Source: Gemmatimonadota bacterium (lineage in GTDB: Bacteria > Gemmatimonadota > Gemmatimonadetes > Gemmatimonadales > Gemmatimonadaceae). From it: a stretch of 13,904 nucleotides of DNA. The translations under genes and the position numbers were made by a program. Shown one piece after another: positions 7,309-13,904 of this stretch; within the stretch, counting starts at the first letter, position 1; each line of letters begins with the position of its first letter. Location of the stretch: contig PLMM01000222.1 in NCBI GenBank assembly GCA_003142495.1, forward strand, positions 748-14,651, in the 5' to 3' direction. The notes below the pieces were generated by a model, which was not told where the DNA came from, did not search any database, and worked only from the letters and a program-made list of their open reading frames with translations.

Positions 7309-8439
7309 CGGACGGAAGGCGAGCAGCTCCCACATCATCGTGAGCCACGCGAGCGTGCACGGGATCGTCTTGAGCCTGTAGTGCACGAAGAAGTTCTGCT
7401 GCCAGCTCTTGGGCGTGATGTCCGTCGACGAGATCGACACTACCAGAATCGTCAGCACCATCACCGTCGTGTGCCACCAGCTGCGTGGCGTGCTCACGAA
7501 CCAGATCGCGATGCCCGTCACCGCGATTACGAACGACGGCGACTCGGACTGGTGATTGAAGATCACCATGTAAACGAGCAGCGCGCACAGAAAGCGCATG
7601 CGGAAGCTGGCGTACTCCCACTTTCGCCAGCGCGCGAGCGGCGACATCAGGAGTAGAGTGCCCGCGAGCTGCACCGGCCAGTTCGGCCAGCTCACGCCGA
7701 AGATCAGCCGCAGCTGCTGCATCACGCCGCCGTAGAGCCCTCCGCCGCCGCCGCCGCCCACCGAGAGCGCGTCCACCGCCTCCACCGCGCGCCACGACTG
7801 GTACTGCGCCGCGAGCCCGCTCGTCGACACGACGAGCAGCGGCAGCGCCAGCACCACCGCCGTCGCGACGACCATCATCAGTGCGAAGCGAATGCGCCGC
7901 GGATAGAAGATCGCGAGCGCGAGCGCGGCGAGCGGGAAGATTTTTACCGCGGCGCCGACGGCAATCGCGAACGCCGCGCCGAGCTGTTGGCGCCGCTCGA
8001 AGGCGAGAAAGGCGAGGATGACGAGCGCGGTGACCAGCGAATTGCTCTGCGACCGCTGCATCGAGCGCAGCATCTCCAGATAGATCAGCGCCAGCGCGAT
8101 CGCCGCCTGTCTGCTCGGCAGCACTTTGTCGACCGCGAAGAAGAGGAGCAGCGCGTTCAGGGCGTCCCAGAGCGCGAGCGAGAGCGCGAATGGGATCAGC
8201 GCGAATGGCGCGAACAGCACCGCGAAGCTCGGGCTGTACTTGTAGAGGTCGGCGTGGTGCTGCGGCTGCGCCGCGTACATGTCCGCCCCCGAAGCGAGAT
8301 TCAGGAACGACCAACGGAAGATCACGAAGTTGTTGTCGGGGCCGCGTTGCCCGTACGCCTTACCGATGGCGACGATCACGATTGTCAAAACGTAGAGGGC
8401 AAGCAGCCAGCTGCGCGCCGGAATGCGGTTCAGTCGCAT
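7243..8439 (-). CDS. GT87-type (DUF2029) polytopic membrane glycosyltransferase
   Basis: 398 residues, mostly hydrophobic helices, with a GT-C type layout. GT87/DUF2029 enzymes use polyprenyl-phosphate sugars to glycosylate envelope glycolipids or glycans on the outer face of the inner membrane. After the first helix (about residues 10-28) comes a periplasmic loop with Asp35, where GT-C enzymes keep a catalytic acidic residue, then LYKYSPSFAVLFAPFALIP at 65-83, RSQSNSLVTALVILAFLAFER at 129-149 and GAAVKIFPLAALALAI at 162-177, which are typical of the family. A run of seven glycines at 228-234, encoded partly by five GGC codons, sits in a loop. The start at 8437-8439 is ATG, 77 bp from a divergent esterase gene. 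The C-terminal tail (about 20 residues) is encoded on DNA that also codes for the deacetylase on the other strand. Acceptor and donor are unknown. Confidence 0.82.
   Translation of the reverse strand: MRLNRIPARSWLLALYVLTIVIVAIGKAYGQRGPDNNFVIFRWSFLNLASGADMYAAQPQHHADLYKYSPSFAVLFAPFALIPFALSLALWDALNALLLFFAVDKVLPSRQAAIALALIYLEMLRSMQRSQSNSLVTALVILAFLAFERRQQLGAAFAIAVGAAVKIFPLAALALAIFYPRRIRFALMMVVATAVVLALPLLVVSTSGLAAQYQSWRAVEAVDALSVGGGGGGGLYGGVMQQLRLIFGVSWPNWPVQLAGTLLLMSPLARWRKWEYASFRMRFLCALLVYMVIFNHQSESPSFVIAVTGIAIWFVSTPRSWWHTTVMVLTILVVSISSTDITPKSWQQNFFVHYRLKTIPCTLAWLTMMWELLAFRPSESGEAHELDVTTAQAIAHVG
7742..7758. repeat. Short CCG/GGC trinucleotide repeat inside the GT87 gene
   Basis: Five CCG units plus CC on the plus strand encode most of the seven-glycine run at residues 228-234 of the membrane glycosyltransferase. 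Because the unit is a triplet, slippage would change glycine number without breaking the frame. Confidence 0.8.
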
Positions 8440-8516
8440 GCGGAAGTCTCGTCATCGCGGGTGCGTCGCGGAAGTCCACCCGTTGACGCACTCTCCGCCA
8501 ACGACCACTCTTCCCC
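8440..8516. promoter_or_regulatory. Divergent intergenic region between GT87 and esterase genes, with a 9-bp direct repeat
   Basis: The two genes point away from each other, so these 77 bp should hold promoters for both. The sequence GCGGAAGTC occurs twice, at 8440-8448 and 8468-8476, 28 bp apart start to start. It could be a regulator site, but the first copy touches the GT87 start codon and may be chance. A TTGACG at 8483-8488 resembles a -35 box for the esterase, yet no convincing -10 lies at the right distance. No Shine-Dalgarno precedes the esterase ATG. Confidence 0.35.
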
Positions 8517-9185
8517 ATGCGACGAGAACACCACCTCCCCGTTTCGCGCACCGCCCGCTACTTCACGATCGGTGAGCCGCACGCGTCGCTGGCGGAGCTC
8601 TGGTTCGTCTGCCACGGCTACGGCCAGCTCGCGGGGCGCTTCGTGCGCCACTTCGAGTCGATAGACGCGCCGCACCGGATGATCGTCGCGCCAGAGGCGC
8701 TCTCGCGCTTCTACGTCGAGGTTGCGGGGAAGTCGCACGCGGACACGCACGTTGGCGCGAGCTGGATGACGCGCGAGGACCGGCTCAGCGACATCGAGGA
8801 CTACGTCGAGTATCTCGACGCGCTTCACGCGCACATCACGGCGCAGTTGGAGGGCGCGAAACCGAGTTTCACCGTGCTCGGCTTCTCTCAGGGCGTCGCG
8901 ACCGTCTCGCGCTGGCTCGAGCGCACCACGGTTCGCGTGGACCGGGCGCTGCTCTGGGGAAGCACGATTCCCGCGGACGTCGATCTCAACGCGGCGCCCG
9001 CCTTTCGCGCGGCGCGCATCACGTCGATCGCCGGCACCGCCGACGAGCACGCGACCGCCGACATGCTCGCGGCGCAAAAGGCGCGGCTCACCGCGAGCGG
9101 ACTCTCGCACGAGCACGTGAGCTTCAACGGCAGCCACCGCATCGACAGGGAAGTGCTGGGGCGCCTCGCGACCACGAGCCGCTGA
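8517..9185 (+). CDS. Alpha/beta-hydrolase serine esterase, phospholipase/carboxylesterase (YpfH-like) family
   Basis: 222 residues, a small cytosolic serine esterase without a signal peptide. Visible elements are the oxyanion-hole segment CHGYGQLAG at 32-40, ASWMTREDRLSDIEDYVEYLD at 81-101, the nucleophile elbow GFSQG at 122-126 (Ser124), a likely acid residue in GTADEHA at 173-179 (Asp176) and the catalytic His in GSHRID at 205-210 (His207), so the triad looks complete. The natural substrate is not known; family members hydrolyse short acyl esters. The ATG at 8517 is the first start after the divergent intergenic region and leaves room for the N-terminal strand. The gene ends 8 bp from the stop of the opposite-strand transglutaminase-like gene, with no hairpin terminator between them. 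Confidence 0.88.
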   Translation: MRREHHLPVSRTARYFTIGEPHASLAELWFVCHGYGQLAGRFVRHFESIDAPHRMIVAPEALSRFYVEVAGKSHADTHVGASWMTREDRLSDIEDYVEYLDALHAHITAQLEGAKPSFTVLGFSQGVATVSRWLERTTVRVDRALLWGSTIPADVDLNAAPAFRAARITSIAGTADEHATADMLAAQKARLTASGLSHEHVSFNGSHRIDREVLGRLATTSR

Positions 9186-9193
9186 CGGCTCCG

Positions 9194-11143
9194 CTAGTGC
9201 TCGAGAATCACGTACTTCGCGTCATCCGCCGACATCTTCTTCAGCCACGCGAGTAGCTCGTCGCTCTTCTCCGCCGGGAACACGCCCTCAACGCCGGTCA
9301 TCCGCCGCGAGATCGTGAGGTCCTGACCGTTCTGCGCGTACGAGGCCACGTACGAGCCGAACACGCTCGTTGCCGTATCGCTCGCCGGCAGCTTCGCTTT
9401 CCACCCCGGCGGCAGCGTCAGACGCAGATCCACGATCTCCGTGCGCGGCCCCCACACCTTTGCCGCGTCGATCGGATACACGCGCTTGCCGCGCGCCTCG
9501 AGCGCCGAGATGACGTTCGGCGCCGCGAAGCTCTTGAGCGGAATGGTGAGGATCTCCGTGCCGCCCGCATCGGACGCCGCCTTCCCATGGCGAATCAGCA
9601 CCGAGATCTTCGGCTCCGCCGCGAGATCGCGGCCGTCGAAGAGCTTGAGGCTGTCGCCCGCGGAGCCCTCGAAGATCGAGTTCGCAATCGCCAGCGTCGC
9701 GCGCGCCGTCTCCGCGGAATCGGGCTTGGTCGACTTCGACATCGAGCCGCGCATCCCATACTGCATTCCACCGGAGCCGTGCCACGACCACTTCCCGCTG
9801 AACAGCCCATCGGGGGTGAGCGCTCCGACGAGATGCACCTCCATCATGTTCGACGCCGACGGATCAGCTGGGAAGGTGATCTCCTCGCTGGATCCATCCG
9901 GATGCACGACGAGGCCGAACTGGCCCTGCTCCGCCGGCGGGAGCGAGCCGTACGGAACGATGTCCGCAGTGAGATCGACGTACGTGCGCTTCCCGTTTCG
10001 ATCGACCGCCGCAATCATGTGATTGAACTGGTGCCCACTGGGCATGGTGCGGATCACGCCGCCGAAGCTGCTCAGCAACACAGGATACGCGGTGACTCCC
10101 ATCCGCTGCATCATCGCGACGAAGAAGGTCGCCTTGTCCTTGCAGTCGCCGTAGTTGTTGGCGAAGACCTCGGCCGGCGGGTGCGGCTGGAAGCCCGCGA
10201 TGCCTAGCGAGAGCGAGACGTAGCGGAAGTCCTGCGCCACCCACTTGTGTACCGCGCGAATCGAGTCGTCGAGCGTCTGCGAGCTCGCCACCGCACGCGA
10301 GAGCGCCTGCTCGATCGGAGGCGTGAGGCCGTAGCGCCCCTTCGCCAGCCCCGCGTACCACGAGGCGATGTCGCTCCACTTGGTCGGCGATCCGATGACG
10401 AGTGATTCGCCGAAGCTCGAATCCGGCGCGAGCGGCTCGATCTCCGGCTTCGCGACCTCGGACGTCGCCCACGTGTAGACGCGTCGTCCGCCGCTCGTCA
10501 CTTCCTTGCGCGCGAAGGTGAGATGGTGCTCCTGGATGCGCGGATTCAGCGACGCGGGAAGATCGACGATCAGCCGCGAGCGGCGCGTCAGCGTTCCGGT
10601 GACCACGCTCCACGACGTGAAGAAATCGCCAGGAATGATCGGCTTGAGCGTCTGCACCGTGTAGCTGTAGTCGACGATCGTGCCCGGTGCGACGCCGCCG
10701 AGCGAGATGCGATGGAGCTTCTCGTCGGAGTACACCGGCGCCTCCATCGCGACGGGGGCGAGCGACTCCTGCTCGTGCACCGGCTTCTCACTCACGATCG
10801 AGCCATCCGGGCGCACCACGCGCGCCCAGTTGAGCGTGAACTTCTCCTTGTCCGTCGAGTAGCCGAACGACTGTTCGCCCCACCGCTCGGCCGCCTCCGG
10901 CGTGAGAATCTGCACGATCTGGCGATAGGTGCGGCTCCCGCTTCCATTCGCCTCGATCTTCACGACGCCATCATCGAGCAGATAAACGAAGGATTGATCG
11001 GCGTAGTCGGAAGCCTTCACCGCGAGACGATAGATCGTGTCGCTCTTCACCGACGGATCGCCGGACGGCGTGATTCGCGGTGATTGCGCGCCCAGGCCTG
11101 CGGCGCCGAGAACGAGTGCCAGAGCGACTGTCGGAAAGCGCAT
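9194..11143 (-). CDS. Secreted DUF3857 / transglutaminase-like protein
   Basis: 649 residues from the ATG at 11143. A GTG 12 bp upstream (11155) is in frame but lacks a ribosome site, whereas the ATG follows GGTGAG by 7 nt and opens directly on a signal peptide (RFPTVALALVLGAAGLGAQ, cleavage near residue 19-21). Residues about 35-250 match the DUF3857 domain, a beta-rich periplasmic module (RTYRQIVQILTPEAAERWG; LGGVAPGTIVDYSYTVQ). Residues about 270-395 are a transglutaminase/cysteine-peptidase-like domain with a full apparent triad: Cys334 in NNYGDCKDKATFF, His375 in HQFNHMIAAV and Asp390 in TYVDLTADIVPYG. The remaining third is beta-rich. Such proteins are common in Bacteroidetes and related didermic bacteria, and their substrates are mostly unknown. 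The gene lies 51 bp downstream of the M16 peptidase gene on the same strand, so the two are probably co-transcribed. Confidence 0.88.
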   Translation of the reverse strand: MRFPTVALALVLGAAGLGAQSPRITPSGDPSVKSDTIYRLAVKASDYADQSFVYLLDDGVVKIEANGSGSRTYRQIVQILTPEAAERWGEQSFGYSTDKEKFTLNWARVVRPDGSIVSEKPVHEQESLAPVAMEAPVYSDEKLHRISLGGVAPGTIVDYSYTVQTLKPIIPGDFFTSWSVVTGTLTRRSRLIVDLPASLNPRIQEHHLTFARKEVTSGGRRVYTWATSEVAKPEIEPLAPDSSFGESLVIGSPTKWSDIASWYAGLAKGRYGLTPPIEQALSRAVASSQTLDDSIRAVHKWVAQDFRYVSLSLGIAGFQPHPPAEVFANNYGDCKDKATFFVAMMQRMGVTAYPVLLSSFGGVIRTMPSGHQFNHMIAAVDRNGKRTYVDLTADIVPYGSLPPAEQGQFGLVVHPDGSSEEITFPADPSASNMMEVHLVGALTPDGLFSGKWSWHGSGGMQYGMRGSMSKSTKPDSAETARATLAIANSIFEGSAGDSLKLFDGRDLAAEPKISVLIRHGKAASDAGGTEILTIPLKSFAAPNVISALEARGKRVYPIDAAKVWGPRTEIVDLRLTLPPGWKAKLPASDTATSVFGSYVASYAQNGQDLTISRRMTGVEGVFPAEKSDELLAWLKKMSADDAKYVILEH

Positions 11144-11150
11144 CGGGTGT

Positions 11151-11156
11151 CTCACC
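11151..11156 (-). promoter_or_regulatory. Ribosome binding site of the DUF3857/transglutaminase gene
   Basis: GGTGAG on the minus strand, complementary to the 16S 3' end, lies 7 nt before the ATG at 11143. It overlaps the alternative GTG codon at 11155-11153 and so favours the ATG start. Confidence 0.6.
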
Positions 11157-11194
11157 GAAAAAAGGTCAATCTTTCAATCGAAGGTGCCGCGCGC

Positions 11195-13904
11195 TCAGTG
11201 CGCGGGCAGCAACTGTACGACGACGTAGCGGGAGGTATCGAAATATCTTTTCGCCGCGGCCTGGAGTCCGGCCGAGCTCAAGGCCCTTACCTCGTCGTCG
11301 TACTTGAGGATCAGCGCCGGATCCCACGCATTCACGTCGTAGCTCGCGAGGAGGCTCAGCCACGTGCGATTCTGGCGAAGGCTCGTCTCGCGCGCCCGCA
11401 GATCCGCCTCGCGAATCTTCTGCAGATCCTTCTCCGACACGCCGTTTATCTTCACGCTGTCGATCTCCGCGAACACGGCCTTCTGAAGCTCGCTCGCACG
11501 CTCGGGCGCCGATCCAAAATCGATGCGCAGCGCGTAGCTCTCCTTCGGATAGTGGGTCGGGCTCGCGCTCACGCCAACGCCGTAGGTGCCGCCGAGGTCC
11601 TGGCGAAGGCGCTCGCGCAGCTTGATCTCGAGCAGATCCGAGAGCGCGCTGATCTGCTGCACGTTCTCCCACGAGAAGTCGAACGGGCCCGTGAACACGA
11701 TCGCGGTCTGCGCCTTGGGCTCGATGCCGCGCTTCACCTCGCGCGTGATCACGCCGGTGGGATACGACATCCCGACGTCCTTCCACTTCTCGGCGGCGTG
11801 TGTGGCCGGGAGGCTCGCTACATACTGCTCGACGAGTGGCTTGAGCTTCGTCGTGTCGATCGTGCCGACGAAGACGAAGGTGAAGTTGCTCGCGTCCGCA
11901 AAGCGCTGCCTGTAGATCGAGATCGCGTGGTGCAGGCGCACGTACTCCATGTCCTGCGCGGTGGGCGGCTTCGCGCGCGGGTGGTGCTGCGAGAGCGTGA
12001 GGTCGAGCGTGTCCGAGAACGCGGCCGCTGGGCTGGCCGCGCGATTCGCGAGCAGCACCTCGATCTTGTTTCGATACGCCTCGAACGCCGCGCTGTCGGC
12101 CCGCGGGGCCGTGAAGGTGAGATAGATGAGCTGCATCAGAGTCTCGAGATCCTTTGGCGACCCGGCGCCGGATACTCCCTGCTGGATCGCGCCGATGTAC
12201 TCGCCTACCTGCACCGACTTCCCGGCGAGCTCTTTCTGCAGCGATGTCGCGTTGAAGGTGCCGATGCCACCCGCATCCACCGCCGCGGTCGCGATCGTCG
12301 CGTCGAGATAGTCGGAGTCGCTCACCACCGACGTGCCGCCGGGAGCGTAGGCGCGAAAGAGCAGCTCGTCGTCCTTGAAGTCCGTGGGCTTGATGAGCAC
12401 GCGCGCGCCATTCGACAGCTTCCACTCAGTGACGCCCACCGACGCGATCTGGCGCGACGACACGACCTTGCCGGCCGTGGGTGCCGTGGGAATGAGTGGC
12501 GCGGACGACACCGAATCCGTGTACGCCGCGACGCTCACGTGCTGAGCGCTGTCCAACACCGCGCGTAGCGCCTGCTCGCTCGGCAGCGCCGCCGCAGCCT
12601 TCTGCGGCGTGTTGACCACGATCACGCGGCTGCGATTGCTCAGCCACTTGTGCGCGAGCGCATTCACCTCGGAGAGCTGGACGCCCGGCAGCAGCTGCCG
12701 ATAGAGCGTGTACTGCTGCGCGATACTCGCGATCGCCGTGTGCTCGAGGAACGCTCCCTCGTACTCGGACACGAACGACGCCGACGGTGTCTTGTCACGC
12801 TCCGCGTACGCGCGCTCCATGCCGCGCAGCATCTCCTTCTTCGCGCGATCGAGTTCCGTGGATGTAAAGCCATGCTGCGCCACGCGCTCGCCCTCGGTGA
12901 CCGCAGCGCGCAGCCCGATCTCCACGCCGCTGTCGGGGACGAGCGCGGTGAGCACGTACACATCCTTCGAACGAATGAGCCGCCCCTGATTCGAGAACGC
13001 GCCGATGAACGGCGCGCCCGGGCGCTGCGCGATCTCCTGCAACCGCGCGTTGAGCATGTCGTTGTAGAGCGAGCCGAGCATCTCCTGGCGGAAATCGCCG
13101 ACGGTCTTCTGCGGCTGGAGCGGCTGCAGATAGTACACGGCGACGGTCGCGCGCGTTGCCTCGCTGTCGGTCGCGATCGTGACGAGCGTCGAGTCGTGAT
13201 CGGGAACCGGGAACGACGTTCGCGGGCGCTCCCCCTTCTTCGCCGGCCAGCTCGCGAATTGCGCCTTGATCATCCGCTCGACCTTCGCCTTGTCGAAGTC
13301 GCCGACGGCGACGACGGCCATGAGATCTGGGCGGTACCAGTCATCGTAGAAGCGCTTGACCGTTGCGCGCGGCGCCGTCTCGAGCGTGTGCTTGTCGCCG
13401 ATCGGTATTCGCTGCGCGTAGCGCGAGCCGCTGAAGACGATCGGAAACTGCTTGTCGCGCATGCGCGCCGAGGCGCCGCGGCCGAGGCGCCACTCCTCGA
13501 TGACGACGTTGCGCTCGCGCGCGAGCTCGGTGGAGTCGAAGGTGAGGCCGCGCGACCAGTCGGCAAGAATCTGGAAGCCCTGGTCGAAGAGCTTCGCGCT
13601 ATCCGTCGGCACGGTGAGCTCGTAGATGGTCTCGTCGAAGCTCGTGGACGCGTTGAGGTCGGCGCCGAAGCGAACGCCGGTCGACTCGAGATAGTCGACG
13701 AGCGCCTGCTTCTTGAAGTGCGTGGTGCCGCTGAAGGCCATGTGCTCGACCATGTGCGCCAGCCCGCGCTGCGTGCTGTCCTCGAGCACCGAGCCGGCGT
13801 TCACCACCAGCCTCAGTTCCGCCCGTTTCTCCGGCTTGTGATTCACCCGGATGTAGTAGCGGAGCCCGTTCGGCAGCACGCCGACGGTGACGGCGGGATC
13901 CACC
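11195..13904 (-). CDS. M16 family zinc metallopeptidase (pitrilysin-like), 5' end outside the window
   Basis: The frame is open to the right edge, giving about 902 residues of a family that usually has 920-960. Only the signal peptide and a few residues should be missing (VDPAVTVGVLPNGLRYYIR is the usual start of the mature domain). The first half carries the inverted zinc motif HMVEH at residues 50-54 of the visible part (zinc ligands His50 and His54, catalytic Glu53), followed by FSGTTHF and by ERNVVIEEW at 130-138, where Glu137 is the likely third ligand. The second half is the catalytically inactive M16 domain, with the conserved RLRQDLGGTYGVGVS segment (Arg...Tyr pair for substrate binding). 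Both halves on one chain match the pitrilysin/PqqL-like layout. It probably degrades peptides in the periplasm. The stop lies 51 bp before the DUF3857/transglutaminase gene. The GTG at 13903-13901 is an internal codon, not a credible start. Confidence 0.9.
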   Translation of the reverse strand, partial: VDPAVTVGVLPNGLRYYIRVNHKPEKRAELRLVVNAGSVLEDSTQRGLAHMVEHMAFSGTTHFKKQALVDYLESTGVRFGADLNASTSFDETIYELTVPTDSAKLFDQGFQILADWSRGLTFDSTELARERNVVIEEWRLGRGASARMRDKQFPIVFSGSRYAQRIPIGDKHTLETAPRATVKRFYDDWYRPDLMAVVAVGDFDKAKVERMIKAQFASWPAKKGERPRTSFPVPDHDSTLVTIATDSEATRATVAVYYLQPLQPQKTVGDFRQEMLGSLYNDMLNARLQEIAQRPGAPFIGAFSNQGRLIRSKDVYVLTALVPDSGVEIGLRAAVTEGERVAQHGFTSTELDRAKKEMLRGMERAYAERDKTPSASFVSEYEGAFLEHTAIASIAQQYTLYRQLLPGVQLSEVNALAHKWLSNRSRVIVVNTPQKAAAALPSEQALRAVLDSAQHVSVAAYTDSVSSAPLIPTAPTAGKVVSSRQIASVGVTEWKLSNGARVLIKPTDFKDDELLFRAYAPGGTSVVSDSDYLDATIATAAVDAGGIGTFNATSLQKELAGKSVQVGEYIGAIQQGVSGAGSPKDLETLMQLIYLTFTAPRADSAAFEAYRNKIEVLLANRAASPAAAFSDTLDLTLSQHHPRAKPPTAQDMEYVRLHHAISIYRQRFADASNFTFVFVGTIDTTKLKPLVEQYVASLPATHAAEKWKDVGMSYPTGVITREVKRGIEPKAQTAIVFTGPFDFSWENVQQISALSDLLEIKLRERLRQDLGGTYGVGVSASPTHYPKESYALRIDFGSAPERASELQKAVFAEIDSVKINGVSEKDLQKIREADLRARETSLRQNRTWLSLLASYDVNAWDPALILKYDDEVRALSSAGLQAAAKRYFDTSRYVVVQLLPAH

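Noticed and set aside
7290..7329. Imperfect hairpin (GAGCTTCGCC pairing with GGCGAGCAGCTC) at the convergent gene ends
   Set aside because: It has an 18-nt loop, a 2-nt bulge and no T-tract on either strand, so it is not a credible intrinsic terminator.
8483..8511. Possible sigma-70 promoter (TTGACG) before the esterase gene
   Set aside because: No -10-like hexamer occurs at 16-18 bp; the match to one box alone is weak in GC-rich DNA.
11084..12568. 494-codon plus-strand open frame opposite the M16 peptidase gene
   Set aside because: It is antisense to conserved M16 sequence and has shadow-type composition (Arg, Leu, His, Val); no family is recognisable.
13901..13903. GTG as a start codon for the M16 peptidase
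   Set aside because: The visible protein begins with VDPAVTVG, normally internal in this family, and no signal peptide is present; the gene clearly continues beyond the window.

Overview
The window is high-GC, densely coded bacterial DNA with almost no intergenic space. The secreted proteins have short signal peptides (one ends L-G-A-Q-S). The mix of an Omp85-type outer-membrane barrel, an M16 peptidase and a DUF3857/transglutaminase protein suggests a Gram-negative, didermic soil-type bacterium. Gemmatimonadota is my best guess from overall style; nothing in the window proves it. I see no rRNA, tRNA, CRISPR array, insertion sequence or phage gene.

Layout. (1) 1-2856, plus strand: the 3' end of a probable outer-membrane barrel protein with a Met-rich tail, then an 817-residue exported protein whose C-terminal half looks like an Omp85/surface-antigen barrel. 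(2) 2929-3918, plus: an NAD(P)H:quinone oxidoreductase of the PIG3 type. (3) 3919-4531, plus: a decayed metallo-beta-lactamase-fold hydrolase that has lost its N-terminus and an internal block and carries a frameshift. (4) 4528-7308, plus: a tightly overlapping run of acyltransferase 3, family 2 glycosyltransferase and YdjC/HpnK/NaxD-type deacetylase. (5) 7243-8439, minus: a GT87-type membrane glycosyltransferase whose 3' end overlaps the deacetylase gene by 66 bp. (6) 8517-9185, plus: a small serine esterase. (7) 9194-13904, minus: a DUF3857/transglutaminase-like secreted protein preceded by a large M16 metallopeptidase that runs off the right edge.

The most interesting group is 4528-8439. 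A GT2 enzyme of the polyprenyl-phosphate-sugar synthase type, a YdjC-family N-deacetylase and a GT-C membrane glycosyltransferase together give the same three-step logic as the Francisella FlmF2-NaxD-FlmK route, and by analogy ArnC-ArnD-ArnT. In that logic a sugar is put on a lipid carrier, deacetylated to an amino sugar, then transferred to an envelope acceptor. The neighbouring acyltransferase could decorate the product. This is inference from families and gene order; substrates cannot be read from the sequence.

The M16 peptidase and the transglutaminase-like protein are probably co-transcribed (51 bp apart) and both act in the cell envelope.
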